39,880 bases of DNA, taken from contig JAGWBV010000031.1 of the NCBI GenBank assembly GCA_021295715.1, positions 1 to 39,880 on the forward strand, written 5' to 3'. The stretch is from Candidatus Poribacteria bacterium (lineage in GTDB: Bacteria; Poribacteria; WGA-4E; WGA-3G). Positions 15,622 to 25,129 of the stretch are shown here, piece by piece. The position numbers and the translations under genes were made by a program. The notes under the pieces are model-generated. The model made no database searches. It was given only the letters and a program-made list of their open reading frames with translations, and was not told the DNA's origin. Each line of letters starts with the position of its first letter. Within the stretch, counting starts at the first letter, position 1.

Positions 15622-18081
15622 ATGATAAGAAAAATTTTGACAATAGTGGTTTTTGTGGTTGCGTTTTCGCTCGTAAATACACACTTTTTAACAACAAGTT
15701 TTGGAAACCCGCAAGATGCACCAAAATCGGAGGTGAATATGGTTGAACGCTGGGGAATGTATGAAGTCACTTTGAATGGACCGGACACAGGAAATCCGTT
15801 CACTGAGGTTGAATTAACAGCAGAATTTAAACGGAGTAATACAAACGGAGAGCAGACGCTTGAGCCTCAGGGTTTCTACGACGGAGACGGTGTTTACAAA
15901 ATCCGGTTTATGCCCGACGAAGTCGGTGAATGGACGTACACGACAAATAGTAACATCCCTGAACTTAACGGTAAGACAGGGCAGTTTACGTGCGTTGCAC
16001 CGTCCGATGGAAATCACGGACCTGTCCGCGTCTATAAAGAGTTGTATCTCCGCTATGCCGATGATACGCCCTACCATCAATTCGGAACGACGTGTTATGC
16101 TTGGGCACATCAAGGGGAAGCGATGGAAAAACAGACGCTCGAAACCCTTGCTGATGCGCCCTTTAACAAGATGCGGATGTGCATTTTTCCAAAAGATTAC
16201 TCTTACAACAAAAACGAACCCGTCTATTATCCGTATGAGGGGAAACCTCTGAAGGATTGGGATTTCACCAGATTCAATCCCGAATTCTGGCGGCATTTCG
16301 AGCAGCGGGTGCAAGACCTCTTGGACCTCGGTATTGAGGCGGACATTATCCTATTTCATACCTATGACCGATGGGACTTTGAGAATATGGATGCCGAAAA
16401 TGATGATCGCTATATCCGTTACGCCGTTGCGCGACTGGCGGCGTTCCGAAACGTCTGGTGGTCCCTCGCAAATGAATACGACTTTATGCCCGCGAAAGAG
16501 GAATCCGATTGGGATCGGTTCTTCCAGATTATTCGCGATTATGATCCGTATCAGCGACTCCGTGGAATTCACAACGGCAGACGTTGGTATGATCACAATA
16601 AGCCGTGGGTGACACATACCAGCATCCAAACGTCCAACATGGCACAGGGCATCCGCTATCGCACGCAATACGGAAAACCCGTTATCTATGATGAGTGTCG
16701 TTATGAAGGCGATATTCCGCAAGGATGGGGAAATATCACAGCCGAAGAGATGGTGCAACGCTTTTGGGCAGGAACGGTCTCTGGATGCTATGTCGGACAC
16801 GGAGAGACATACAAACACCCCGAAGACCTACTTTGGTGGGCGAAAGGTGGCGTGCTACGCGGTGAGAGTCCACCACGAATCGCGTTCCTCAAAGATTTCA
16901 TGACAAACGCGCCAGCCTTTGATACGCTCGAACCGATTGGTGATGACAGAGGACGCTACATCCTCGCGAAACATGGAGAATACTATCTTACCTACACAGA
17001 CGAGCCGCAAACGATAACACTGGATTTGAAAGGCGAACGCCCCTATAAAGTTGATCGTGTGGATACGTGGGATATGAAGATTGTCCCTGTTGGCACAGCA
17101 CACCCCGGAGAATATACATTCGCTTCGCCGCAAAACGGTGTCGCGTATCGTTTTACGCCGTATTCATCGGGTGAGAAACTCCGTCCAGAGGCGAAAGCGT
17201 CCGCCGATGTCCTTCAAGGCAGTGCCCCACTCACAGTGAACTTCTCAGCAGCAGGCAACTTGGCACACCACTGGAGTTTTGGAGACGGTGCGACAAGCAC
17301 TGAGTCGAATCCGACGCACGTCTACGAAAACCTCGGCGGGTACGTCGCAACACTCACGGTGATGGACCCGGAGGGTGACACGTCAACGACATCCCTCGCA
17401 ATCCATGTCTCACCTGCGGCACCGGCTGACATCGGGACACATACAGAATTCCCCGGTTCGCGCGATGGGCTTGTTTTCCTCTGGCACGGCGCGCTTGAGG
17501 ATAGTGGAGAGATTGAATCCAGCGGCGATGCGAAAATCAGTGCCGACGGACAGATGGACCTGACTGGTGGTTCATTCCTCACCCAAGATGTGAATGACAC
17601 ACTTCTGGAAGCATGTCAGGCAAGCAACCAATTGACGCTTGAGTGTCTCGTTACGACGGACAACCTGGACCAGGACGGTCCGGCACGGATTATTTCGTTC
17701 TCGAACGATTCAACCCATCGTAACTTCACCTTAGGGCAGAATGGAAACCGTTTCGCGATGAGAATCCGTACACCGCGAACAGGGACGAACGGCATGGGCG
17801 GCGAGTTCTCTTTCGGTGAGGTTGAGGTAGGAAAACCGATACACGTTATCGTCAGTTATTTTGACCGGAATGTCTACTGCTACATCAATAGTGAACTTGT
17901 CCATGTTAGCAACGGAATCCAAGGGGATTTCAGCAATTGGGAACTCTATCCGCTGCTTTTTGGTGATGAAGCAAGTGGTGGTCGAAACTGGGAAGGTAAG
18001 CTGAGCCGCATTGCGATTTACAGCCGATTCGTCGGTGTAGAAGAGGCAGCACACAAGTTTAAACTGATTCAAGGTGAATGA
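15622..18081 (+). CDS. Secreted multidomain glycoside hydrolase (DUF5060 - TIM barrel - PKD - LamG)
   Basis: 819 residues; GGAG lies seven bases before the ATG. Domains in order: signal peptide 1-29; DUF5060 beta-sandwich 40-126 (RWGMYEVTLNG, FYDGDGVYKIRFMPDEVGEWTY across the domain); a clan GH-A-like barrel about 140-430 with a candidate acid/base E285 in WWSLANEYDF and nucleophile E358 in VIYDECRYEGD; a C-terminal sandwich about 440-515; a PKD domain 522-596 (WSFGDGATSTESNPTHVY); and a LamG domain about 612-815. DUF5060 barrels act on plant or algal polysaccharides and glycosides, but the substrate here is unknown. The 3' end overlaps the convergent dprA gene by 13 bases. Confidence 0.85.
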   Translation: MIRKILTIVVFVVAFSLVNTHFLTTSFGNPQDAPKSEVNMVERWGMYEVTLNGPDTGNPFTEVELTAEFKRSNTNGEQTLEPQGFYDGDGVYKIRFMPDEVGEWTYTTNSNIPELNGKTGQFTCVAPSDGNHGPVRVYKELYLRYADDTPYHQFGTTCYAWAHQGEAMEKQTLETLADAPFNKMRMCIFPKDYSYNKNEPVYYPYEGKPLKDWDFTRFNPEFWRHFEQRVQDLLDLGIEADIILFHTYDRWDFENMDAENDDRYIRYAVARLAAFRNVWWSLANEYDFMPAKEESDWDRFFQIIRDYDPYQRLRGIHNGRRWYDHNKPWVTHTSIQTSNMAQGIRYRTQYGKPVIYDECRYEGDIPQGWGNITAEEMVQRFWAGTVSGCYVGHGETYKHPEDLLWWAKGGVLRGESPPRIAFLKDFMTNAPAFDTLEPIGDDRGRYILAKHGEYYLTYTDEPQTITLDLKGERPYKVDRVDTWDMKIVPVGTAHPGEYTFASPQNGVAYRFTPYSSGEKLRPEAKASADVLQGSAPLTVNFSAAGNLAHHWSFGDGATSTESNPTHVYENLGGYVATLTVMDPEGDTSTTSLAIHVSPAAPADIGTHTEFPGSRDGLVFLWHGALEDSGEIESSGDAKISADGQMDLTGGSFLTQDVNDTLLEACQASNQLTLECLVTTDNLDQDGPARIISFSNDSTHRNFTLGQNGNRFAMRIRTPRTGTNGMGGEFSFGEVEVGKPIHVIVSYFDRNVYCYINSELVHVSNGIQGDFSNWELYPLLFGDEASGGRNWEGKLSRIAIYSRFVGVEEAAHKFKLIQGE

Positions 18082-18974
18082 AGATGTTTTGTAATCACCT
18101 CTGCCCCATTAACCGGATCGAGGCTATAACCGCCCAACGCAATTAGTGTCTCATTACCTTTTGGCGGGTTATCAAAGCAGTTTGGGTTAACAACAAAAAG
18201 TGGTAGATTCAGATCGAGTGCTGCTTTTGCAGTAATAAATGTCCCACTCATTTTGCCTTGCGTATCCCGCTCAGGTCCCGATTCAATAACGACAACCGCC
18301 TTAGAGAGGGCACACAGAAGTTGATTTCGCTCTATCGAATTCCACGCGCTCCGCGTGGTATCTGGGTCATATTGTGAAACCGCAAGCACATCTCGATCCC
18401 AATTGAATTTCTTAAAGGCACTTTTTTGACGCAGTTGCTTGATGCCATCAGATAGAACGACTGTTGTTGTTCCGTCCGCTTCTAACGCACCGAAGTGGGC
18501 ATCTGCGTCAACACCTTCGGCATATCCAGAGACGATATTTATTCCCTTCCCTACAAGGTCAGTCGCCAGATTTCTCGTAATACGAACCCCTTTATCCGAT
18601 ACATTCCGCGCCCCAACAATCGTGACGCTATCTGACCTGAGGCGTTTTTTCTGTCCTTTGACAAACAGGATTGGTGAAATGTCAAGGAGCTGCGGCGGGA
18701 AATCAGAGTGCCCCGGATAGATAATATCAATGTTTTGTCTTTTGAGTTGTTCGTATTCTGCGGATATCTTTTTTCTATCTTCTTCCCACATTTTTCCTTT
18801 AAGGATTTCCGCTAATTTGGGAAATTGGACCGAGAGGCCGCTCTGGTTGAGTGGCAGCATTTCTGGGTTTAGGTTTTCTGCTTCCAATATTTTAGCAACA
18901 GACACCAGAAGTGTGGGACCTATACCTCGCGTCTTAAAGAGTCGGAACCAGAAATAATCTCTGGTACTGCTCAT
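18069..18974 (-). CDS. dprA: DprA/Smf-family DNA-processing protein
   Basis: 301 residues, with AAGGA seven bases before the ATG. Residues 1-60 resemble the helical N-terminal domain (FKTRGIGPTLL). About 80-295 is the Rossmann-like DprA core, with YPGHSDFPPQLLDI, the motif GARNVSDKG (121-129), SGYAEGVDADAH (149-160) and the RNQLLCALSKAVVVIESG block. DprA loads RecA on incoming single-stranded DNA during natural transformation; relatives are also found in defence settings. No C-terminal winged-helix domain is present, which is common. No competence genes are adjacent, so the role of this copy is open. Confidence 0.85.
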   Translation of the reverse strand: MSSTRDYFWFRLFKTRGIGPTLLVSVAKILEAENLNPEMLPLNQSGLSVQFPKLAEILKGKMWEEDRKKISAEYEQLKRQNIDIIYPGHSDFPPQLLDISPILFVKGQKKRLRSDSVTIVGARNVSDKGVRITRNLATDLVGKGINIVSGYAEGVDADAHFGALEADGTTTVVLSDGIKQLRQKSAFKKFNWDRDVLAVSQYDPDTTRSAWNSIERNQLLCALSKAVVVIESGPERDTQGKMSGTFITAKAALDLNLPLFVVNPNCFDNPPKGNETLIALGGYSLDPVNGAEVITKHLHSP

Positions 18975-19106
18975 TTCTCTGTCCTTGTTTGGATTCGTTT
19001 TGGTGACTTTTGTCTCTACGTCCGTGACAATACCCGCTAACTCCTAAAGTAGTATGGCAATGCTCTGTTCTTCTTGAAAGAGGTCACCAAAGAGTTCGGG
19101 AGAAAA

Positions 19107-20132
19107 TTAGACATCTATCCGGTATACACGAGCGGCGGTGTCGTGGAATAGGTCGGCGCGTTCATCGTCCGAATAGCCAGATGACAACCGTTTGAACGCA
19201 TTATACATCACGTTGTAGGAGAACGAGACCTTATCAACCGGGAAGTTGCTTTCAAACATACACCGTTCTGGACCGAACTGCTCGATACAGTAATTCATGA
19301 AGGGTGCCATAGACTCGGCTAACTCCTCAGAACCGATCGGTTCTTCCCGTTCATGCCAATCAAAGCCGGTGCGCGGCATCCCAATACCGCCGAGTTTCAT
19401 GTGAACGTTCGGACAAGCCGCTATCGCGGCGATACCATCCCGCCAAGTTGCTAATACTTCATCATCTCTACCACCATAGGGACCGACCCGCAGCAAACCA
19501 CCGATATGGTTCGAGATAATTGTCAAGTCCGGCACTGCTCTCGCGAAATCAGCGAGTTCAGGGAGTTGCGGGAAATACATCCACCCCTCGAAAGACATAC
19601 CCATGCCCGCCAGCACTCGCGCTCCCGCACGGAAGTCGTCACGTGCCAACTGTCCCTCTGTTCTGTATGTAGAAGTCCCATCTATCTCCGGATGGGGATC
19701 CCAAGTGACAGAATGACGGATACCTCGAAACCGATTCGGACTTGCCGCTTGTAAGGCTTCTAATACCGGTTCGACGCGTTCACCTAAGTTCAGGTTCGCG
19801 TGCCCAACGATTGCAGCGGCGGCACGACTCTCGCCATATAAACCGCTCGCGCTCGCAGCTGCGAGTCCCTGCACAAATTCGACTTCACCGACAGGACGCA
19901 TCTCCTCCGGTCCATCGGCTCGGTACATCGCCCTCGCCTCAACAAACACAGTAGAACGCACATTGTGTCCACTGTCGATGTCGGCGATCAATTCGTGGAG
20001 TAGATACCGTTGATAAGGGATACGCTCGGTTCGGAAATCCCAAAAATGGTGGTGCGGGTCACAGATCGGCAGTTCCGGTTCCAAGGTCGATTCTTCGGTT
20101 AAAGCGAGCCAGTCGTTGTCTCCAAATGGCAT
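19107..20132 (-). CDS. Amidohydrolase-2 family metal-dependent hydrolase
   Basis: 341 residues from the ATG at 20132, which has GGAGG eight bases upstream. The frame extends 20 codons further, but that start lacks a site. The N-terminal metal motif CDPHHHFWD (24-32) contains the HxH of the amidohydrolase TIM barrel. Further family features are FRGIRH, TIISNHIGG, VHMKLGGIG and RCMFESNFPVD (the distal Asp region). The family (COG3618 type) includes lactonases and decarboxylases acting on small organic acids. The substrate is unknown. It is divergent from the large propeller gene. Confidence 0.85.
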   Translation of the reverse strand: MPFGDNDWLALTEESTLEPELPICDPHHHFWDFRTERIPYQRYLLHELIADIDSGHNVRSTVFVEARAMYRADGPEEMRPVGEVEFVQGLAAASASGLYGESRAAAAIVGHANLNLGERVEPVLEALQAASPNRFRGIRHSVTWDPHPEIDGTSTYRTEGQLARDDFRAGARVLAGMGMSFEGWMYFPQLPELADFARAVPDLTIISNHIGGLLRVGPYGGRDDEVLATWRDGIAAIAACPNVHMKLGGIGMPRTGFDWHEREEPIGSEELAESMAPFMNYCIEQFGPERCMFESNFPVDKVSFSYNVMYNAFKRLSSGYSDDERADLFHDTAARVYRIDV

Positions 20133-20399
20133 TATGAATACCTCCATCTCTATCGTCAATTCAAATTTCTCGGTATGTCTCTTGGAGTTCACTGTAGGAC
20201 ATCAAGGGATTTTTGTCAAACACTTTTTAATGGGGATACACCCCAAAATTGTTTAGAGACGACATCACATTTGTGAACTTTTTTTAAGGGATGCACTGAT
20301 AATATGCGTCACATAGTTATAGATACCTATGTAGTGTTTTATGAGAGATCAGTGACGAGCGTAAACCGATCTCCGAATCATGATTTTGAAAATGAATGT

Positions 20400-20424
20400 G
20401 CGCGACCGTAATCGCGCTTTTCTT
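20400..20424 (+). terminator. Orphan intrinsic terminator-like hairpin
   Basis: GCGCGA (20400-20405), loop CCGTAA and TCGCGC (20412-20417) are followed by TTTTCTT. No + strand gene ends here, because the flanking genes diverge. It may end a short unannotated RNA or leader. The 265 bases before it contain no convincing frame. Confidence 0.5.
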
Positions 20425-20452
20425 GCTTATGCAGTGCTTTAATGGCATAATA

Positions 20453-20461
20453 TGGTATAAT
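20453..20461 (+). promoter_or_regulatory. Extended -10 promoter for the large propeller gene
   Basis: TGG immediately followed by a perfect TATAAT (20456-20461) is an extended -10 element. No good -35 is seen. It would give a leader of about 200 bases that contains the inverted repeat at 20499-20564. Confidence 0.55.
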
Positions 20462-20498
20462 CAATAAAGAAATAGACATCTCAATTTCCATGTCCGCT

Positions 20499-20564
20499 GG
20501 CGAGGTTTTTGGGGAAATCCGCAGAAATGCCTCAGCAAAACACCCCTATCAAAAACACCTCGCC
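20499..20564. repeat. Imperfect terminal-inverted-repeat element in the propeller leader
   Basis: GGCGAGGTTTTTGGGG (20499-20514) is mirrored by CACCCCTATCAAAAACACCT plus CGCC (20541-20564), with small gaps. The outer seven bases pair perfectly. This is a small palindromic element of 66 bases without coding capacity. Confidence 0.6.
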
Positions 20565-20669
20565 TCTTTAGAGTATCTAATTAATACTAAACTCTACCAT
20601 AAAAACAACCTGTCGAAAACATCCCCGAAATTGTGAAATTCACGCTTCAGTGAAAGGGAGACGGTGGAA

Positions 20670-23600
20670 ATGATGAAGCAAGCAGATAGAAGTAAGCCTT
20701 GGATTACCGGACACAAATGTCAACCGTTGTGCACTACTTCGATAGCATATGCCTCGTTGCTGCTGTCGTTCTTTATGATTGTCGGATGTGGACCCCTGAT
20801 AACCAGTGATCCGCAATCTGGTCTTCCTTATGATGGTTCCAAAACAGATGCGGTGTCTGCAAAGACATGGCCCGTGGAACGGACACTTGTCAGTAACGAG
20901 GTCAATTGCATCGCCACAGATGCAGACAATGTATGGATAGCGACAGCGCGCGGGGTTTCTCGCTGGGACCGTCAGCAGGATCAGTGGCGTCACTATACGA
21001 TGGAAGATGGGTTGTCGAACGATATGGTGAACGCTGTTGCTGTTGATGGGCAATGGGTCTGGTTCGCCACGGATGAAGGTGTAAGCCGCTACGATATGCA
21101 AACAAACACCTTTGCGACCTTCCGAACCATTGATGGTTTAGCGAGTGACCAAGTCTCCTCAATTGCGGTGGATGGGAACTACGTCTGGTTTGGAACATCC
21201 GAAGGGTTGAACCGTTACGACAAAACGATTGACAGTTGGGCGGTGCGTACCCGGAAAGACGGCTTAGTCAGCAAAGTAATTACAACAATCGCGGTCGAGC
21301 CAGAGTATGTCTGGGTCGGCACCGATAGAGAGATAAACCCGGATCCGCATGGATGGGACGAGGATCCGAGGTTCAGCAGAGGTGGCGTGAGTCGCTACCA
21401 TCGAGATACCGATTCTTGGAATAACTATACGAAGTCAGATGGCTTAATAGACAGCGAAATCGCTACGATCGCCGTGGACGATGACAGCGTTTGGTTTGGT
21501 ACCGAAGATGAGGGGGTCAGTCAGTACAACCAAATTGACCAGACATTCATCAAAACATATACGAAAACGGATCTGCTGAAAAGCAATATGATCACATCCA
21601 TTCGCGCAGATGGATTCCAAGTTTGGTTTGGGACTGCTAATGCGGGTGTCCATCGGTTCATTAAGCCCGTCAATACATGGGTGCATTACACTAAGGCAGA
21701 TGGACTTTCCAGTGATCATGTGAGTTGGATTACGACCCAAGGCAACGATGTTTGGTTTGGTAGCAAAGAAGATGGTGTGAGTCGATTTGATAAAGTGAGC
21801 GGTGAATGGACGATTTACAAGCAATCCGATTTCCTCGCCGATAACGATGTCCGTCATCTAACACGTGATCCTGACGGGAACATTTGGACGGCAACGGTTG
21901 CGGGAATTTCGATCTACTCTCCTCAAACGAACAGTTGGGAAATCATCTCCAGGAAAGATGGGCTGCCGACCCGCTACATCACGTCAATACTTATTAGCGA
22001 TCAGCAGTCAGCCGTCAGTAGTCAGCAAGAAAATTCTACTTCATCAGAAACCGATGGTTCTGGACAGTCGATGGCTTCCGATAGCGATTCTTCCGAAAGC
22101 CGAAAGCCAACAGACATTTGGATTGGGAGTGATCGAGGACTTGGTACACGAACGTATCTGGGCGGTGATTGGACATTTCATACCCCACAAAATAGCAATC
22201 GGCAGTCAGCCGTCAGCAGTCAGCAAGAACGTATGGGGGCATCAGAAACCTCTTCACCGAGAGCCGAGAGCCGAGAGCCGAGAGCCATTCCTGGCGAAGC
22301 TTTTGTAACGTCTGTTGATATGGATACTGCGTCACCGAACCACTACATCTGGCTCGGTACGAGTTCTGGTCCTGCGATGTATGATACGACTTCCCAAGAA
22401 TGGATGCAACTTGTCCTACCAGACCCACCTAAAAATCCGCTCATATCCTCCGTTCTTGCTCGTGATGAAAGGGTCTGGTTTGGTGGGGCAGAAGGTGTTT
22501 GGCAGTATTCAATCCCCGATAAGCAGATGCACCGTGTTGCCGATGGTCTTCCGAATCCATACGTTAATGCGCTGCTTTCCATAGGTGAAAATGAAGAACA
22601 AACGCTTTGGGCAGGGACGCGTCAAGGTCTGGCAAGATATGACGAGGCCCGTCAGCGTTGGGTCCCGCTGTCCTTTAATAACCAATTATCGTCGCCCAAT
22701 GTCACCGCACTCGCTTTTCGAGATGGTATTCTCTGGATCGGCACCCCTCAAGGGCTTGGAAGTTACACGATTGCTTCCAAATCATGGAATTCTCTCTCAA
22801 ATGTGCCATATAACATTCGCGACATCCTGTGTGAGGCAGATGGAACACTTTGGTTGGCGACAGATACGGGGCTCGTTGAATATGACTCACAAAGTGGGAG
22901 AGAGGTGCTACATCAATCCCGTCCGGTGCGGGAACCGTTCTTTGAAACAATGGTTTCAAATATAAAATTTGATGGGGATTACATCTGGTTCAATAGTTGG
23001 GGGGATTCGCCGAACGGTGCGCTTGTGCGGTTCCATCGCTCAACAGAAACGTGGCGGCGTTTCACGCGCTTAGATATTCTGCAGTCCACTCAGAAAAGGT
23101 CCATGACATTAATACGTTGGACCCATGTGGATACTGATGCTGTCTGGTTCACGACGGACTACGGTGTTCTCCGTTACGATAAAATGACGGATACGTGGCA
23201 GCATTTTACAACAGAGGATGGACTCTCTACAAACGATGTGAATAAAATTGCTGTGAGTGAGCAGAGTGTCTGGGTCATTCCGATGATAGGTTTGGAATTA
23301 AACCATTATAGTAAAGCGGCTGGGACATGGAAAGTGGTTGAAGAAGAAGATAACCGCGAGATCGAGCGTATAAAGGCACTTGGGGTTGATGGGCCGAATG
23401 TCTGGTTTGCATCTGGACGTGGCCTGACTCGTTACAATGAGATTACCCGTGAATGGAAGGATTTTGGTCCCAGAGATGGACTGGCAGGTAGAGGCGGGGA
23501 ATGGATTACTGTAGATGACGATTTCGTCTGGGTTGCGCGTTCGGAATGGGACAGAGGCAGCAACCGTCCATTATCACGATACGATAAAAAGACAAAAAAG

Positions 23601-25028
23601 TGGACGACGTTTTCAACGAATGACGTGCTGGCTGCAAGAACTATTAGGCGCATTATCGCAACAGAGAACGATGTTTGGATACTCTACAGACCGTGGGAAG
23701 ATGTAGGTGTTACCCGATATGACAGACGGAACAAGGAGTGGACCACAATCCGATCGGGACGCGGAACGCTCGAACTGGCCGCCGACGAGGATTATCTCTG
23801 GTTAGCCGCACCGAATAATGGGCTTCGACGATTTCATTTCGCCTCTGGCACCTGGGCAGCGTTTAGAGATATCAAAGGGCTGCTCCATAACCATGTGGGT
23901 GAGTATGGGCTCGCCGTTGATGAGGATTATGTATGGGTAGGAACCTTGCGAGGGCTTTCCCGTTATGATAAACGGAAGGAATCCTGGACCCCTTTGACAG
24001 CACTCCCAACCCTTGTTGGACGCACTATTCGGACAGTGGCTACAGATGAGCGTTTCGTCTGGGTCGGTACTGATAAAGGTATGTCCCGCTATGACAAGGC
24101 TTTAGGAACTTGGAAGAATTATCAGCAGGAGGGTGGCTCCGAAAATATAGAGACCCACGATGGTCATTGGCACGAGCATCGACGGAAAAAGAGAGACTGT
24201 CTCTCCGATGACGTTGTGAGTTCTATTGTGGTTGATGAGCAGTACGTCTGGGTCGGGACGCGGGATGGTGCGAACCGCTTTGATAAAATCGCACTGCGGT
24301 GGGATCAGTACAAAACTGAGCATGGGTTGCCTGCCAATAATGTGACTTCTGTCAGCAGCGATGGCGATAGTATCTGGGTTGGGACGAATTCAGGGATTGG
24401 GAAGTACCCCCGCACAGCGGATGACCTCAACGCATGGATTACCTATACATCGGGCACTGAAATTCAACCGTCTGCTGTGTCCAAAGAGTTTGCCGAATCG
24501 TTGGTTACGGATCAAATTTGGTGTATCACGGCGAGTAAGAAATACGTCTGGGTCGGGACACGCCGCGGGGTCAGCCAATACGACATCAGTCGGGATATCT
24601 GGAAGACGATTACAGTAGAAGATGGACTCGCCAGCGATGAAGTGAGTTGTATCGCTATTGATGGCGACAATGTTTGGTTTGGCAGTGACCGCGGTGTGAC
24701 GCTCTATAATGAAAAAACAGAAGTTTGGGCCGCCTATACGACGGAAGATGGACTCGCCAGCAACAAAGTTACCACTATCGGTATTGATGGCACAGAGCTA
24801 TGGATCGGCACATACAATGCCGGTGTTAGTCGGTTTGATCAGTTGACGAATACTTGGACGACTTACACGCGAGAGGACGGTTTGGCGCATAATGGTATTC
24901 TCTCGATGGCAGTGGATAGCCCCTATGTCTGGTTTGGTACCTATCGTGGGTTGAGTCGTTTCGATAAGCACACGGGCATCTGGACAACCTTCACAGAGTC
25001 GTATGGACCCGAGGATATTTTGAGATAA
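20670..25028 (+). CDS. Giant lipoprotein of two-component-regulator-type propeller repeats, no kinase domain
   Basis: 1452 residues from the ATG at 20670 (GGGAG nine bases upstream); an in-frame GTG at 20664 is closer to that site and less likely. The signal segment ASLLLSFFMIVGCG supplies a lipobox-like VGC. The body is more than two dozen Reg_prop blades of about 42 residues with pattern VWFGTxxGVSRYDKxTxxWxxYTxEDGLxSNxVxxIAVDG spread over each repeat. Such propellers normally form the sensor half of hybrid histidine kinases; here the protein ends after the last blade with no transmembrane helix, kinase or DNA-binding region, so it is likely a surface or periplasmic binding scaffold. Two Ser/Gln/Glu-rich segments (about residues 444-480 and 510-540) are encoded by dispersed repeats. 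The barrel gene follows, 101 bases away. Confidence 0.85.
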   Translation: MMKQADRSKPWITGHKCQPLCTTSIAYASLLLSFFMIVGCGPLITSDPQSGLPYDGSKTDAVSAKTWPVERTLVSNEVNCIATDADNVWIATARGVSRWDRQQDQWRHYTMEDGLSNDMVNAVAVDGQWVWFATDEGVSRYDMQTNTFATFRTIDGLASDQVSSIAVDGNYVWFGTSEGLNRYDKTIDSWAVRTRKDGLVSKVITTIAVEPEYVWVGTDREINPDPHGWDEDPRFSRGGVSRYHRDTDSWNNYTKSDGLIDSEIATIAVDDDSVWFGTEDEGVSQYNQIDQTFIKTYTKTDLLKSNMITSIRADGFQVWFGTANAGVHRFIKPVNTWVHYTKADGLSSDHVSWITTQGNDVWFGSKEDGVSRFDKVSGEWTIYKQSDFLADNDVRHLTRDPDGNIWTATVAGISIYSPQTNSWEIISRKDGLPTRYITSILISDQQSAVSSQQENSTSSETDGSGQSMASDSDSSESRKPTDIWIGSDRGLGTRTYLGGDWTFHTPQNSNRQSAVSSQQERMGASETSSPRAESREPRAIPGEAFVTSVDMDTASPNHYIWLGTSSGPAMYDTTSQEWMQLVLPDPPKNPLISSVLARDERVWFGGAEGVWQYSIPDKQMHRVADGLPNPYVNALLSIGENEEQTLWAGTRQGLARYDEARQRWVPLSFNNQLSSPNVTALAFRDGILWIGTPQGLGSYTIASKSWNSLSNVPYNIRDILCEADGTLWLATDTGLVEYDSQSGREVLHQSRPVREPFFETMVSNIKFDGDYIWFNSWGDSPNGALVRFHRSTETWRRFTRLDILQSTQKRSMTLIRWTHVDTDAVWFTTDYGVLRYDKMTDTWQHFTTEDGLSTNDVNKIAVSEQSVWVIPMIGLELNHYSKAAGTWKVVEEEDNREIERIKALGVDGPNVWFASGRGLTRYNEITREWKDFGPRDGLAGRGGEWITVDDDFVWVARSEWDRGSNRPLSRYDKKTKKWTTFSTNDVLAARTIRRIIATENDVWILYRPWEDVGVTRYDRRNKEWTTIRSGRGTLELAADEDYLWLAAPNNGLRRFHFASGTWAAFRDIKGLLHNHVGEYGLAVDEDYVWVGTLRGLSRYDKRKESWTPLTALPTLVGRTIRTVATDERFVWVGTDKGMSRYDKALGTWKNYQQEGGSENIETHDGHWHEHRRKKRDCLSDDVVSSIVVDEQYVWVGTRDGANRFDKIALRWDQYKTEHGLPANNVTSVSSDGDSIWVGTNSGIGKYPRTADDLNAWITYTSGTEIQPSAVSKEFAESLVTDQIWCITASKKYVWVGTRRGVSQYDISRDIWKTITVEDGLASDEVSCIAIDGDNVWFGSDRGVTLYNEKTEVWAAYTTEDGLASNKVTTIGIDGTELWIGTYNAGVSRFDQLTNTWTTYTREDGLAHNGILSMAVDSPYVWFGTYRGLSRFDKHTGIWTTFTESYGPEDILR
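22000..22108. repeat. Dispersed CAGTCAGC-type repeat inserted in frame in the propeller gene (copy 1)
   Basis: The left arm TCAGCAGTCAGCCGTCAGTA runs on to GTCAGC (22001-22026). The core has ACCGATGGTT, as in the intergenic copy at 2183, and the right arm CCGAAAGCCGAAAGCC is at 22093-22108. The frame stays open and encodes QQSAVSSQQE and then a Ser/Asp-rich stretch between two blades. Confidence 0.75.
22200..22286. repeat. Dispersed CAGTCAGC-type repeat inserted in frame in the propeller gene (copy 2)
   Basis: The left arm CAGTCAGCCGTCAGCAGTC begins at 22203. The right arm is four copies of CGAGAGC at 22257-22286. It encodes RQSAVSSQQE and then RAESREPRA. The 91-base gap to copy 1 holds ordinary propeller sequence, so these are two separate insertions or a duplication. 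Confidence 0.75.
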
Positions 25029-25037
25029 GGAATGGTT

Positions 25038-25120
25038 ACCAGTTGTCAGTTGCCAGTTACAAGAGGTTCTTGGTTAATCCGACTCGTCTTACTGATGACT
25101 GATAACTGATGGCTGATGAC
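25038..25120. repeat. Dispersed repeat, intergenic copy between propeller and barrel genes
   Basis: The left arm is CAGTTGTCAGTTGCCAGTTA and the right arm is ACTGATGACTGATAACTGAT plus GGCTGATGAC, in inverted orientation. The right arm ends about ten bases before the barrel ATG and leaves it without a normal ribosome-binding site. Confidence 0.7.
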
Positions 25121-25129
25121 TCATAAGAT

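Noticed and set aside
15860-16252. Long alternative frame inside the glycoside hydrolase gene
   Set aside because: It has no family features, no ribosome-binding site and lies wholly within a convincing gene in another frame.
18069-18974. Part of a phage-defence island
   Set aside because: The DprA-like protein has no adjacent nuclease, toxin, helicase or integrase, and its neighbours are metabolic. There is no sequence support for a defence cluster.
20670-25028. Hybrid two-component sensor kinase
   Set aside because: Although the repeats are of the two-component-regulator propeller type, there is no transmembrane helix, Y_Y_Y domain, HisKA or ATPase segment before the stop at 25028.
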